64,000 bases of DNA from Sulfurovum sp. (GCA_027049035.1 JALTVI010000090.1:1-64000); one strand, 5' to 3'. Shown: positions 1 to 8,757, counted from the stretch's first letter. Notes: a model not told the origin generated them from the sequence alone. A program made the numbers and translations.

Positions 1-44
1 ATATGGGCTTGCATTTGACTTACTGTATGTCCACTTCTTCTCAT
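1..44 (-). CDS. Start of IS200/IS605-type TnpA transposase (first 14 codons only)
   Basis: An ATG at 44-42 (minus strand) opens a frame that reads MRRSGHTVSQMQAH before the window ends. The pattern HTV...(L/M)..H is typical of the first residues of IS200/IS605 TnpA proteins, which continue with a VW.TKYR-like segment. The start codon overlaps the TGA that ends the truncated wecB frame. The catalytic HUH motif and tyrosine would lie outside the window, so the call rests on these few residues and on the hairpin upstream. Confidence 0.5.
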   Translation of the reverse strand, partial: MRRSGHTVSQMQAH

Positions 45-127
45 TCAAACATTCTAACACATTTGTAGAAGCTAAAGCCTTGCACTGAAAGTGCATAGTT
101 TTGGACTAGCGTATTTGGGACAATAAA
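1..127 (-). mobile_element. Left end of an IS200/IS605-type element (partial, runs off the window)
   Basis: Homology to WecB stops abruptly near base 127, and what follows on the minus strand is non-coding until a possible TnpA start at base 44. The segment holds an imperfect hairpin at 72-104: core GCACT/AGTGC (82-86 and 90-94) around a GAA loop, with a mismatched outer stem. IS200/IS605 elements lack terminal inverted repeats and carry such subterminal hairpins, recognised by the transposase as single-stranded DNA. The target may be the TTTAT at the junction. The rest of the element lies outside the window, so the family call is inference. Confidence 0.55.
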
Positions 128-802
128 GCCTTCTCCGAAATTTTCCCTCCTGTGTCCTGTGACGAGAATGAATTTCCGCTTCGGGAAAGGGGGATAGTTC
201 GCCTGAATTTTGTGAGTGATGTCCTTTTGCCGTGTTTCATCTTTCTTGATATGCTCCAGCGTTAAAAAGAGGGTATCTATAACCGTATTGCCCGTTACCG
301 TAATCTTCCTGGCATCCACTCCCTCTTTGAGAAGGTTCGCTTCTGCCTCTTTTGTCGGAGCAAAATGGTATGCAGCAAATATAGCCACCATTCTCCTGTT
401 CGCCTCTTCGGGCCATGGGTTGTAGATATCCCAGGTGCGCAATCCTGCTTCGACATGTCCCACCGCAATTTTCTTATAGAATGCAGCCAGTGCCGTCATT
501 GAGGTTGTTGTCGTATCACCATGCACCAGCACAAGGTCGGGTTGATACCGGGAGAGCACCCTCTTCATCTCCAGCAAAATACGTGAAGAGATATCATACA
601 GGTCCTGGTTTGACTGCATAATATCAAGGTCAAAATCGGGTTCAATGCCAAAAAGCGCAAGCACCTGGTCGAGCATCTCTCTATGCTGTGCCGTTACACA
701 GAGCTTTACCTCAAAACGTTCAATACCCTGTAATGCCTTGAGCACAGGAACCATTTTGATCGCCTCGGGACGTGTCCCGAACGTCACGAGTATTCGCTTC
801 AC
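41..802 (-). pseudogene. wecB: UDP-N-acetylglucosamine 2-epimerase, truncated by an insertion
   Basis: WecB interconverts UDP-GlcNAc and UDP-ManNAc, a precursor of surface polysaccharides. The N-terminal half is convincing: VTFGTRPEAIKM at the start, the HGDTTTT segment (about residues 95-101), GHVEAGLRT (about 115-123) and TGHRRENFGEGF (about 215-226). After GEGF the sequence becomes unrelated for about 28 codons and stops at base 41, giving 253 residues instead of roughly 370. The loss removes much of the C-terminal Rossmann lobe, so this copy is probably inactive. It follows the YaiO-like gene by 12 bases and looks like the last gene of the exopolysaccharide operon. The missing 3' part may survive beyond the insertion. 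Confidence 0.85.
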
Positions 803-814
803 ACAGACCTTTCT

Positions 815-1732
815 TTAAAATTCCTGAAAATATCCAAGACGGAAATTGTATTTGTCATATTCGCTGCCAAGATTGAAAAATCCGGTTTCTGCATAGAATC
901 CCCTGTCTTCATCCAGCCATTTACGATATTTCAGATAAACTGCAGCGGTATCGTTTTGTACCGTTTCATAGTCGGGGGTGACCGTGGAGAGGTATGCCGG
1001 GTTTCCAAAGGCAACATCGATATAGATCCACTGGTCTTTTTCGTGTCCGATACCAAGACTGATGATATGGGAAGTGGAGTTGACAGAGCCCGGATCGCTT
1101 TGGTTGAAAAAGACCCTGTATCCGATATTGTAGTCTTCGGAATAGTAGGTCACCCCTACAGAGCCGATAAAGTCCTCATGTTCGTCATGCTGATTGATAT
1201 AGGTGAACCCTAACAGCCCCACTATGTTTTTATCTTTCCCAAATATATAATTGAACTCATGGTCGATCCTGAAGGCGGGAAGATACTCCACATTAGTACC
1301 TGCAGAAACCTGCGTGAAGGTATAGAAGCGATCCATCCACCCCTTGTAGACACCAATCGCACCGAGAAACCCGTTCCCCTCCACACGCGTTACGGCACTG
1401 CCCTGATAGAGCAGTGTCAAATCGTTCGAAATTTTGTCGTAGTAACTGAAGTTGAGTGCCGTCCAGTCTTCATAAATGCTGTAGGGGTCTAGATAGTCGT
1501 AGGAGATATCCACTTCCAGTCTATCGTTTGGAAACCCGAAATCGATCTCTTCAGGACTCTTCTGACTGCTTATCTGGGAAGCGAGTGCATCTCTTTGGGT
1601 TTTCACTGCATTTCTGTAGAGGGCTCCGCCCTGATATGCCTCTGTCCCAATAGTACACATCACCATCCATGCAACGGTTTTCACTCCGACTATACCAAAA
1701 CTCTTCTCACCTTTCTGCTGCATCGCTAACAC
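815..1732 (-). CDS. YaiO-like outer-membrane beta-barrel protein
   Basis: This 305-residue protein has a hydrophobic N-terminal stretch (about residues 12-28) that could be an export signal. The rest is rich in alternating aromatic strands such as GAIGVYKGWMDRFYTF, RIDHEFNYIFG and GVTYYSEDYNIGYRVFF, and it ends in aromatic phenylalanine (YFQEF). This pattern and the order of the strands match the YaiO family of outer-membrane barrels, often found beside exopolysaccharide genes. Here it lies between a polysaccharide deacetylase and wecB on the same strand, so a role in export or surface retention of the polymer is a reasonable inference. Other small barrel families remain possible. Confidence 0.6.
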   Translation of the reverse strand: MLAMQQKGEKSFGIVGVKTVAWMVMCTIGTEAYQGGALYRNAVKTQRDALASQISSQKSPEEIDFGFPNDRLEVDISYDYLDPYSIYEDWTALNFSYYDKISNDLTLLYQGSAVTRVEGNGFLGAIGVYKGWMDRFYTFTQVSAGTNVEYLPAFRIDHEFNYIFGKDKNIVGLLGFTYINQHDEHEDFIGSVGVTYYSEDYNIGYRVFFNQSDPGSVNSTSHIISLGIGHEKDQWIYIDVAFGNPAYLSTVTPDYETVQNDTAAVYLKYRKWLDEDRGFYAETGFFNLGSEYDKYNFRLGYFQEF

Positions 1733-1946
1733 CTTTCTGACCTTTTATATTGTATCACCTGTTTCATCCTATAGTCCCAACCTTGCCACAGACCAAGCAA
1801 CACAAAAAGTACATACAGATATTCCTGCTAAGGCCATTTTGATTGAGTATAACACTTTTAAACTCATTTTGTAATAAAGATACCCGATAGTATCAAGCCA
1901 GTAACTGCTTCTGCTTTTGATCTCTTGCCAACAGTATCTATCCCTT

Positions 1947-1976
1947 GTTCGCAATGGCACTCCCGTCGGAGCGAAC
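1947..1976. repeat. Compact nested hairpin downstream of the deacetylase gene
   Basis: GTTCGC (1947-1952) pairs with GCGAAC (1971-1976), and inside it CTCC (1960-1963) pairs with GGAG (1968-1971) around a CGTC loop. The hairpin lies 7 bases past the stop of the deacetylase gene but lacks a following T-run, so it resembles a REP-type palindrome more than a terminator. The remaining bases from 1733 to 1946 show no convincing gene. Confidence 0.45.
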
Positions 1977-1982
1977 CTATCC

Positions 1983-3818
1983 CTATTCATACCTAAACAC
2001 CTTGTGATATTCGGTACGATTGCCCTCAATCGGAACATAATAGAAAGTGTCATCTTTCTGCAAACTTTCAGAGACCACTACTCTTCTTCCCTGAAAGGTT
2101 TTCGGAATAGCAACTACCATTGCCTTCAAACCCTGTTTTGCATGCAGTGTTATTTCAAGCACACCATCATGCCACTTGATCTGCTTGTCCGTGTGAATGA
2201 GGCGTATCAGAAAATCCCGAAAATAGCTCATTGTCTCCACTTTCAGGTTTCCGCTATTCTGCTGCAAAACACAGTAGTCAATAAACACTTTGGCTGCATG
2301 TTTGTAAGGTCCAAGATAGATGTCATAAGGATGGGTATAGACAAGTCTTACCACACGGTTTCGAATGGTAAAGTCCACAACCTCTTTCAGCATTTTGGCA
2401 ACATTTTCGTCCCGAATATTCTCTTTGGCGAACTCGTGCAGAGATATCTTGTTACCATAGGGAAGAACAGGAAAAGCAATCAGGTTTTCCGAAAGCATAC
2501 GGCCCTGGTAGAACGTTCTGTTCGGTGAGGATCCGCTGTCCCCTGTATAGTAGTAACTCTTCATACCAAGAGAAGCGAGAATTTCAGTGGATTCCGGCTG
2601 CGGAAAAACTCCATTAGGTGCGGAGTATTCCCGGATAGGATACCCCGTAATGGACTCGAGTATATGATTGTTCCTTTCAATACTCTTGCGAATCCCCTCC
2701 TTGTCCAACGTACCGTTTTCAATCCCGTCTGAAAACCAGTTATGGGCCCATCCGCCATGGGAACCGACAATCCCGAACGGAAGGAGTGCTTCAACAATCT
2801 TACGTCCCTTTCCCGCTGCATTAAAACCGGCATTGTCTCCTATTTTATAGCAATCCGGTCCGGCAGTGATATGAAAAGAGTATTTCAGTTGCGGGTCGAC
2901 ATACCCCTGTGCAATAAACCAGGGAAGGGATTTGTGCTCTGCGTTGGAATCGATATGAAGATTCAGTACAATCCCTCCTTTTGCATAGGGAGAGGAGACC
3001 AGGTGCGGTATTTTGACCATTTTGAACAGAAATGTCCGCAATGTGCTTCTGAGAAGCAGGTCATCACTGTTTCCTTTCAACGCGGCCAAAGGGAGGTTCA
3101 CAAACAGGAGCATTCCCTTTCCAACACTTTTGCCGGCAAGCAGTGGAACTTCTCTATTTGTGTCACTGTTGCTTCTGCCAAAGGCAAACAGATGAACTTT
3201 TTTTTCTTTTACAAAATGCAGCACTGTATAGGGGTAAGTCAGAGCGCCATATTTATAGCCGGTAATTGTATTGTTGGCGTCACATTTTCCTGACGGTATG
3301 CCGAAATAGTCGGCATCTTGTCTGCTTCTGAATACCATCTTGCCATAGGCAAAAGATTTCGTCTCTCCTGTCGCTCTCTCAACCCCAGCCAACACATCAA
3401 ACAAGGCTCCCGGGTTACGATACGCTCCCTTACTGTTTTTGCTGCCTGCATCGGAAGAGAGCAGTACAGCACCTCCTTCCTGAAGATAGGAGGCTACCCA
3501 GTCAGCTGTATCACTGCTGAGCATTGTAGCTGACCCATCCGGATAGACAATGGCAGGTTTGTGTGCAGCAACCTTCTTTGGCGCAGTGGCAATAAGTTGT
3601 CCGTTCGGAATAACGCTATAGGGAACCCCCTCTTCCTCCAACACACTGGCAAATGCCCGAATACCCAAAGTTTTGTTCCCCTCGGCTCCATGCACCAAAA
3701 GTACCTCCACCCGGTCATTTGTCAGGGTATTGATCTTCTGCTGAAGCCTAAAGGCATACAACCCTATCAGAAGAATCCCCGTAACCAGAAGGGTACCCAG
3801 CACCGTTTTCCGAATCAT
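1983..3818 (-). CDS. Membrane-anchored polysaccharide deacetylase-like protein
   Basis: This 611-residue protein starts with one membrane anchor (about residues 4-23). Residues about 38-140 form a Rossmann-like domain resembling glutamine-amidotransferase folds (VEVLLVHGAEG). A NodB-like region follows (about 285-520), with LHIDSNAEHK carrying the first metal-binding aspartate, GSHGGWAHNWF carrying two histidines, EYSAPNGVFP, and THPYD near the end. The spacing differs from textbook NodB (H-x4-H), as in divergent deacetylases encoded in exopolysaccharide loci. It probably removes acetyl groups from an amino-sugar polymer in the periplasm, in the manner of PgaB, but the substrate is inferred. 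The start overlaps the bactofilin-like gene by 4 bases (ATGA). Confidence 0.65.
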   Translation of the reverse strand: MIRKTVLGTLLVTGILLIGLYAFRLQQKINTLTNDRVEVLLVHGAEGNKTLGIRAFASVLEEEGVPYSVIPNGQLIATAPKKVAAHKPAIVYPDGSATMLSSDTADWVASYLQEGGAVLLSSDAGSKNSKGAYRNPGALFDVLAGVERATGETKSFAYGKMVFRSRQDADYFGIPSGKCDANNTITGYKYGALTYPYTVLHFVKEKKVHLFAFGRSNSDTNREVPLLAGKSVGKGMLLFVNLPLAALKGNSDDLLLRSTLRTFLFKMVKIPHLVSSPYAKGGIVLNLHIDSNAEHKSLPWFIAQGYVDPQLKYSFHITAGPDCYKIGDNAGFNAAGKGRKIVEALLPFGIVGSHGGWAHNWFSDGIENGTLDKEGIRKSIERNNHILESITGYPIREYSAPNGVFPQPESTEILASLGMKSYYYTGDSGSSPNRTFYQGRMLSENLIAFPVLPYGNKISLHEFAKENIRDENVAKMLKEVVDFTIRNRVVRLVYTHPYDIYLGPYKHAAKVFIDYCVLQQNSGNLKVETMSYFRDFLIRLIHTDKQIKWHDGVLEITLHAKQGLKAMVVAIPKTFQGRRVVVSESLQKDDTFYYVPIEGNRTEYHKVFRYE

Positions 3819-4849
3819 CCTACCTCTCCAACCTCATCGGTCAACAGATAATTGAAAATCGCAATATGCTCTGCCAGTCTAATCCGTTTTTTTGCTACAA
3901 CTGACTTGGTATGTTCACTTGTTCCAATCTGGGAATAGGAAGCGATCTCGATACTCTCTCTTGAGAAGAGGTCACCTGCGATAAAACAGTTTTCCCCGAT
4001 CGTTATGCTTCCTTCCGCAATGATATTGCCATCTACAAAACAGTCCTCTGCCAGCGTCACATCCCCATTTACTTTGATATTTCCGAAAACTTTTGCCCCT
4101 CTCTCCATTTTCAGGTCACCCTGTGTCACCATAGACCTGAAGAGTATACTGTTTTGAGACAATGTATGAGTACGTTCCGATATGTACAGAAGGTTTTTGT
4201 CGATCATCGCTTCATCCAGGTGTTCATCTCTGATATGCTGCAGACTCTTTTTGAAAGCAAACGTATGGGATGTCAGAATAGGATAGGCATAAAGACGATG
4301 AAACGTAACGCCTCTTTCCAGGTGCATCGTACTCGGAGTGCTGGCAATATTGATATGGGAGTTTTTCCCTACATAGATAGCCCCCTCCGCATCTATCCAC
4401 CGTATAATACAGTTCTCTTCACCAAGTATCAGCTTCTTTCCTGTTTTGATTACCCTTGCATAGCAGTGGTCTCCAAAGACTACCTCGTCACGGGCGACAA
4501 CTTCCCTTTCAAACTTTGTCTCCGGAGGTACCACCGACTTGTGCGGAAGATAGACCATCTCTCTGTATACGTTTTTTTCGAATACCGGACCAAGTACTTC
4601 CAACGTACCAAGTTTGTCACTTTCAATACGCGCTCCGGGCTCCAGAACATCTATATCATATGCATCGGTAAAATACCGGTCAAACTGTTTGGCAATCGCT
4701 CTGGGATCCTTCGTATATTTGAGGTTCACAGGCAGCGGTGCATATCCCTCTTTATCCCATACTGCCTGAATGACAGGAATCATTGGAAGTATAATCAGAA
4801 CGATAGTTCCGATTGCATACTGCCATATCAACATATCTACACTATGCAT
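3815..4849 (-). CDS. Membrane-anchored bactofilin-like beta-helix protein
   Basis: The start at 4849 is chosen because AGAGGAG lies just upstream and the ATG overlaps the stop of the glycosyltransferase (ATGCATAG). The 344-residue product has one membrane segment at about residues 7-30. Its C-terminal third (about 235-335) is a run of short beta-helix turns (GDLKMERGAKVFGNIKV, GDVTLAEDCFVDGNI, GSITIGENCFIAGDL) like those of bactofilins, which polymerise into membrane-bound filaments. The middle region is not recognised. Lying between a synthase and a deacetylase, it may scaffold the polymer machinery. A hexapeptide-type acyltransferase is the alternative, but no catalytic histidine motif was seen. 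Confidence 0.6.
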   Translation of the reverse strand: MHSVDMLIWQYAIGTIVLIILPMIPVIQAVWDKEGYAPLPVNLKYTKDPRAIAKQFDRYFTDAYDIDVLEPGARIESDKLGTLEVLGPVFEKNVYREMVYLPHKSVVPPETKFEREVVARDEVVFGDHCYARVIKTGKKLILGEENCIIRWIDAEGAIYVGKNSHINIASTPSTMHLERGVTFHRLYAYPILTSHTFAFKKSLQHIRDEHLDEAMIDKNLLYISERTHTLSQNSILFRSMVTQGDLKMERGAKVFGNIKVNGDVTLAEDCFVDGNIIAEGSITIGENCFIAGDLFSRESIEIASYSQIGTSEHTKSVVAKKRIRLAEHIAIFNYLLTDEVGEVG

Positions 4850-6116
4850 GATTGGCTCCTCTCTGGTGTCGTTTTGTCTTTTCCCAGTAAGGTTCGGCTT
4901 TGCGGAAAACATCTTTCACCGCATCCCAAAAACCGAGACTTACATAGAGCATATAGAACACAAAATTGAAGGCAAAAAGAGGAATCAGGCGCAATGCTCT
5001 CGTTCTGCCGTCAATGAAATTGGCAGCACCGATCTGAAAGAAGGGAGCGAAGTTTCCGAATGCCCCCAGCGACACAACAAAAATCAAAAAGAAGAGTCCT
5101 GCAACGATTTCCACATCTCCAACCAAAAAGAGGATAAGTGAACTTAAAATACCGAAGAAGAGCAGTGTCGGCATCATATAGATAAAGATCAGAAGCAACC
5201 CGTCAAGTTTCTGTTTGAAGTTGAGATAGCGTGATGTCAGCAGCGGAACAAGGTAGCGGAACATTACCTGGTTATGGCCTCTCGCCCACCGGCGTATCTG
5301 CTTTGCCCTGTCCAGCCAGTTCTCAGGCATCTCTTCATAACACTCCGCCCGGTTGGCATAGGCGACATGCCATCCGTTCAGATACATTTTATAGGTCAGT
5401 TCGGTATCTTCTGCAAGTACCTGTGGATCAAAACCGCCCATTTTCAAAACAGCTTCTTTTCGATAGGCACCAACTGTACCGCCATACTGAGGGATCAGAT
5501 CGAGGTTGTATCTTGCCTGCTGATCTACCTGGTACCCTCCAGAACGCTCCAGCTCCAGCATCATTGTCAGCATATTTGTTGCACAGTTTTCAACCAGGAC
5601 CCGTCCCATCACTGCGCCGACTTCAGGATCCTTGAATCCGATGGCAAGTTCCCTGATAATGCCATCCGGCGGCTGATAGTCCGCATCAAATACCACAATA
5701 ATCTCACCTTCTGCGATCTCCATGGCATCGTTCAGGCTGTGCGCTTTGCCAGGTTTATCCTCCTTGTCCAAACGATGAAAAGGCTTGACATGCCTATATG
5801 CTGCTGCATACTTTTCAATAATCTCCTGCGTCGCATCTTCGGAGTGGTCATTGACCGGAATGATCTCCAGTCTCTCCACAGGATAATCACTTGAGACAAG
5901 TCTCTCCAGGATCTGACCGGCAACAAGCTCTTCATTCTTCATCGGGATAATAACGGTAACAAACGGTACCTCATTATCCATAATATCCTGATAGTACAGT
6001 TTCTGTTCACCAAACAGCCGATTGAAGGTAAATACAAAATGTCTTATCATATAGAGTGTTACTATGGCAATGAAGACCAACAGGTAAGCCTTGAGCAGAA
6101 ACATTACCACTTCCAT
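4842..6116 (-). CDS. Processive family 2 glycosyltransferase, polysaccharide synthase
   Basis: This 424-residue integral membrane protein has one N-terminal membrane helix (about 5-25), a cytoplasmic GT2 domain (about 50-290) and about four helices after residue 303. The marks of processive beta-synthases (PgaC, BcsA and hyaluronan synthase type) are present: VDH-type Asp near residue 90, the DAD motif (144-146), the ED catalytic base (AEDTE, about 235-239) and QIRRW (273-277), the QxxRW signature. It should polymerise a nucleotide sugar and push the chain across the inner membrane; the sugar is unknown. The start at 6116 has AAGGA seven bases upstream; an alternative ATG at 6104 overlaps the upstream stop (TAATG). 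Confidence 0.85.
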   Translation of the reverse strand: MEVVMFLLKAYLLVFIAIVTLYMIRHFVFTFNRLFGEQKLYYQDIMDNEVPFVTVIIPMKNEELVAGQILERLVSSDYPVERLEIIPVNDHSEDATQEIIEKYAAAYRHVKPFHRLDKEDKPGKAHSLNDAMEIAEGEIIVVFDADYQPPDGIIRELAIGFKDPEVGAVMGRVLVENCATNMLTMMLELERSGGYQVDQQARYNLDLIPQYGGTVGAYRKEAVLKMGGFDPQVLAEDTELTYKMYLNGWHVAYANRAECYEEMPENWLDRAKQIRRWARGHNQVMFRYLVPLLTSRYLNFKQKLDGLLLIFIYMMPTLLFFGILSSLILFLVGDVEIVAGLFFLIFVVSLGAFGNFAPFFQIGAANFIDGRTRALRLIPLFAFNFVFYMLYVSLGFWDAVKDVFRKAEPYWEKTKRHQRGANHA

Positions 6117-6874
6117 GATGTGTCCTTCTTTTTAAATAAAACTGCACTTCTATAAAGGAAATAGCTATAGATGGAGACAAAGAAAATAAAGTCAAAGTAG
6201 AGCGTAAAAAACATAATCGGTGCCATGACAATAGAAACCTGGGATGTCAGAAGAACGGCAAGACCATACCGTACAAGACTGTACCCGATGTAGTAGAATA
6301 CCATGATGAAAAATGTCGTCAGTTTCATCCAGTATGGCGCGGGGGTCAATGCAATCGCCAGACCGGTAATGATGAAAGAGAAGAGCATCATACCTATCAA
6401 TGCAGTCAGATAGAGTTCGAAATAAGAGACAAACGAATAGGGAAAATGGTCTCCCCAAAACAGGAAATAGAGCAGGATCACCATGAACATCAGTAGAAAA
6501 AAGTTGATCCACATTGCAATATTGTAGGGTATGACCCGCTGCATCTTTAAAATCAAAAAGAGCACTATCATCCCCACCAGTACAAAAAAGAGAGTCAGAG
6601 GCTGACTGTGCGCAAAAGCACTATCCAGAAGCATAACAGGAAATCCTGCTATATCGACTGCGGCTGTTGAAACATCCACATGCACATCCTGAAGTATCTT
6701 TTTGAAATAGAAAACATACTGATTGAACAGATATGTAATATAAAGATAGACTGCCCCTACCGCGAAGAGCACATAGAAAGCCACCTCCGTCAAAAAATAG
6801 GCTCTGTTTATCTTCAATCGCCTGTAGGACCGGTGAGGAATAATACTCTGTGCTTTACATCTCTGCATGTTCAC
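6104..6874 (-). CDS. Uncharacterised polytopic membrane protein of the exopolysaccharide operon
   Basis: The 256-residue product has about six or seven hydrophobic helices (for example FYVLFAVGAVYLYITYLF, FFVLVGMIVLFLIL, FFLLMFMVILLYFLFW) and no catalytic motif that I recognise. A loop of about 45 residues after the first helix probably faces the periplasm. It is the first gene of the operon and overlaps the glycosyltransferase by 13 bases, so it is probably co-translated and may be an accessory subunit of the synthase. The start has AAGAAGGAG upstream. No family can be assigned from the sequence alone. Confidence 0.6.
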   Translation of the reverse strand: MNMQRCKAQSIIPHRSYRRLKINRAYFLTEVAFYVLFAVGAVYLYITYLFNQYVFYFKKILQDVHVDVSTAAVDIAGFPVMLLDSAFAHSQPLTLFFVLVGMIVLFLILKMQRVIPYNIAMWINFFLLMFMVILLYFLFWGDHFPYSFVSYFELYLTALIGMMLFSFIITGLAIALTPAPYWMKLTTFFIMVFYYIGYSLVRYGLAVLLTSQVSIVMAPIMFFTLYFDFIFFVSIYSYFLYRSAVLFKKKDTSWKW

Positions 6875-6914
6875 TCCTTCTTTATAATTATTGTAACATA
6901 ATTAATCAGTTTTT

Positions 6915-6943
6915 TTGACAAAGATTATTCATATGCTTAATAA
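6915..6943 (+). promoter_or_regulatory. Possible promoter of the CotH gene
   Basis: TTGACA (6915-6920), a 17-base spacer and TAATAA (6938-6943) point toward the CotH lipoprotein gene. The -35 is perfect but the -10 is weak. The same 130-base gap must also contain the divergent exopolysaccharide operon promoter, which I could not place. Confidence 0.35.
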
Positions 6944-6963
6944 ATAAGCAAGATACTTTCTGT

Positions 6964-7001
6964 TAGGGTAGAACTATAAAGGTAAGTCAAACCTTACCCT
7001 A
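6964..7001 (+). promoter_or_regulatory. Nested inverted repeat just upstream of the CotH gene
   Basis: TAGGGTA (6964-6970) pairs with TACCCTA (6995-7001), and AAGGT (6979-6983) pairs with ACCTT (6991-6995), leaving an 8-base bulge on the 5' side. It lies between the predicted promoter and the ribosome binding site, so it would form in the mRNA leader or act as a DNA operator. No ligand or protein can be named. Confidence 0.4.
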
Positions 7002-7019
7002 GTGCAGAAAGGATACATG

Positions 7020-8714
7020 ATGAAATATCTACTCATTGCTATTGCCTCTCTTTTTATTGCCGGTTGTGGCGGCGGAGGCGGAGGCGGAAATTCTGAAAAC
7101 ACAACAACAGAGAGGAAAGAAACGATCCAGATCAAGGCACCTGCTAACCTGCTGAAGGTCGTTTACCTGCCTCACTTTGAACTCTCCGGAACACTGCAAT
7201 ACTCTATTGAAACAGCTCCGACAGAAGGCGACTTGAAGATTCTGGATGCACATACCGGTCTTGCTTCCTATCAAACCGCCAATAGATCCAATACTACAGA
7301 CCGCTTTCTCTACCGTGTAAAGAGCGGCACCAGTGAAATTCTTGTCACCGTAGAGCTTACGATAGAAGCACTCTCTGCAGTGATAAACGGAATGGAAGAT
7401 AACAACTTCAGCTCCAACCTCCCCCTGGTAATCATTGATACAGGAAATGAACCGATCCCGGACGAGCCTAAAATCAAAGGGGCAATGGCAATTATTGAAC
7501 CTGACACGACAACACACAGGGCTGATACCACCATGCTTCCCCGGTATGTTGGCTATATTGCCATAGAGATTCGAGGCAGCTCGTCACAGATTTACCCCAA
7601 GAAACAGTACAGTGTCGATACAGAAACCGAAAATGGAGAGGATGCGGATGTTCCTCTGCTCGGAATGCCGCCTGAACATAAATGGGTTCTGTATGCTCCC
7701 TATGCAGACAAGTCACTGATGCGGAACTATCTGGCATACCATAAAACCAGGGAAATCGACCAAACACACTATTATGCAGTACGGTCACACTATGTGGAAC
7801 TGCTCGTGCGTAACGGGGAGACATACCGTTATGACGGCGTCTATGTATTGATGGAAAAGATCAAACGTGACAGCAACCGGCTCGATATCGCAAAACTGAC
7901 AGCAGAAGACAATGCGGAACCTGAGGTTACAGGCGGTTATATTTTCAAGCAGGATGGAGAACCGGATCCAGATGAGGAGGCGTTTGCAGGAATCACAGGT
8001 ACACCGTTTATCTATGTCTACCCCAAAAGCAGCAAAATTACTGATGACCAAAAATACTATATTGAGAACTATGTCCAGACATTTGAAGAAGCCCTGAACC
8101 AGAATGATTTCAATGCAACCGCTTCAAGCAATTATTATGGAAACTATATCAGTGAAAAGGATTTCATTGTCCATTTCCTCTCACGGGAATTCTTCATGGA
8201 TGTCGATACCTGGCTGTTCAGTGAATACCTGCATAAAGATAGAGGAGGCACACTGGCTCTGAGTACCGTATGGGACTTCAATGCCGGTATGGGGAATAAC
8301 GATTTTCTTTTCTACGGCAGAACGGACGGATGGGCCTATGAACTGCTCCGTACGGAGTTCCCTGATACTGCACTCAGAAAATGGATCGACAGACTGATGA
8401 GCGATCCGACTTTCAGGGCACATGTTGCCGACAAATGGGCTTCTCTCAGAAATACCGTATGGTCCGACGCCAACCTGAGCACATTTATCGATGAGACAAA
8501 AACCTTGCTTGATGAAGCCGCAGTGCGCAACTTTGAGCGATGGCCCGGAGTCCTTGGCCAGTATGTCTGGCCCAACAGGGCTGCCTGCCGGGATGGAGAG
8601 GGAAGCGCAATCTATTGTCCGACATTTGACAGTGCCGTTAACGAACACTTGAAGCAGTGGCTGCTTGACCGTGCCCGCTGGATAGACCAAAATCTTTCGG
8701 GTAATTCCCTCTGA
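7020..8714 (+). CDS. CotH-kinase family lipoprotein
   Basis: The start at 7020 is preferred over GTG 7002 and ATG 7017 because AGGA (7010-7013) then has a 6-base spacing. The 564-residue product begins MKYLLIAIASLFIAGC, a lipoprotein signal with an IAGC lipobox, followed by a glycine run. Residues about 170-460 match the CotH kinase-like fold: RGSSSQIYPKKQYSV, GMPPEHKWVLYAPYADKSLMRN, YDGVYVLMEKIKRD, and WDFNAGMGNNDF near the metal-binding site. CotH proteins phosphorylate partner proteins in spore coats; exported bacterial relatives are mostly uncharacterised and often occur near polysaccharide or surface genes. The gene is divergent from the exopolysaccharide operon and is followed closely by smpB, which has its own promoter. 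Confidence 0.8.
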   Translation: MKYLLIAIASLFIAGCGGGGGGGNSENTTTERKETIQIKAPANLLKVVYLPHFELSGTLQYSIETAPTEGDLKILDAHTGLASYQTANRSNTTDRFLYRVKSGTSEILVTVELTIEALSAVINGMEDNNFSSNLPLVIIDTGNEPIPDEPKIKGAMAIIEPDTTTHRADTTMLPRYVGYIAIEIRGSSSQIYPKKQYSVDTETENGEDADVPLLGMPPEHKWVLYAPYADKSLMRNYLAYHKTREIDQTHYYAVRSHYVELLVRNGETYRYDGVYVLMEKIKRDSNRLDIAKLTAEDNAEPEVTGGYIFKQDGEPDPDEEAFAGITGTPFIYVYPKSSKITDDQKYYIENYVQTFEEALNQNDFNATASSNYYGNYISEKDFIVHFLSREFFMDVDTWLFSEYLHKDRGGTLALSTVWDFNAGMGNNDFLFYGRTDGWAYELLRTEFPDTALRKWIDRLMSDPTFRAHVADKWASLRNTVWSDANLSTFIDETKTLLDEAAVRNFERWPGVLGQYVWPNRAACRDGEGSAIYCPTFDSAVNEHLKQWLLDRARWIDQNLSGNSL

Positions 8715-8728
8715 TGCATATGCAACTA

Positions 8729-8737
8729 TGCTATAAT
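8729..8737 (+). promoter_or_regulatory. Extended -10 promoter of smpB
   Basis: TGCTATAAT (8729-8737) is a perfect extended -10 element. It gives a very short leader before AAGGA and the GTG start at 8758. Confidence 0.6.
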
Positions 8738-8757
8738 GCCGAGAAAAAAGGAATGGT

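Noticed and set aside
1769-2053. 94-codon minus-strand frame between the YaiO-like and deacetylase genes
   Set aside because: It overlaps the end of the deacetylase gene, crosses a hairpin repeat and has no ribosome binding site.
2561-2833. Minus-strand frame inside the deacetylase gene
   Set aside because: Shadow of the deacetylase gene in another frame, without family features.
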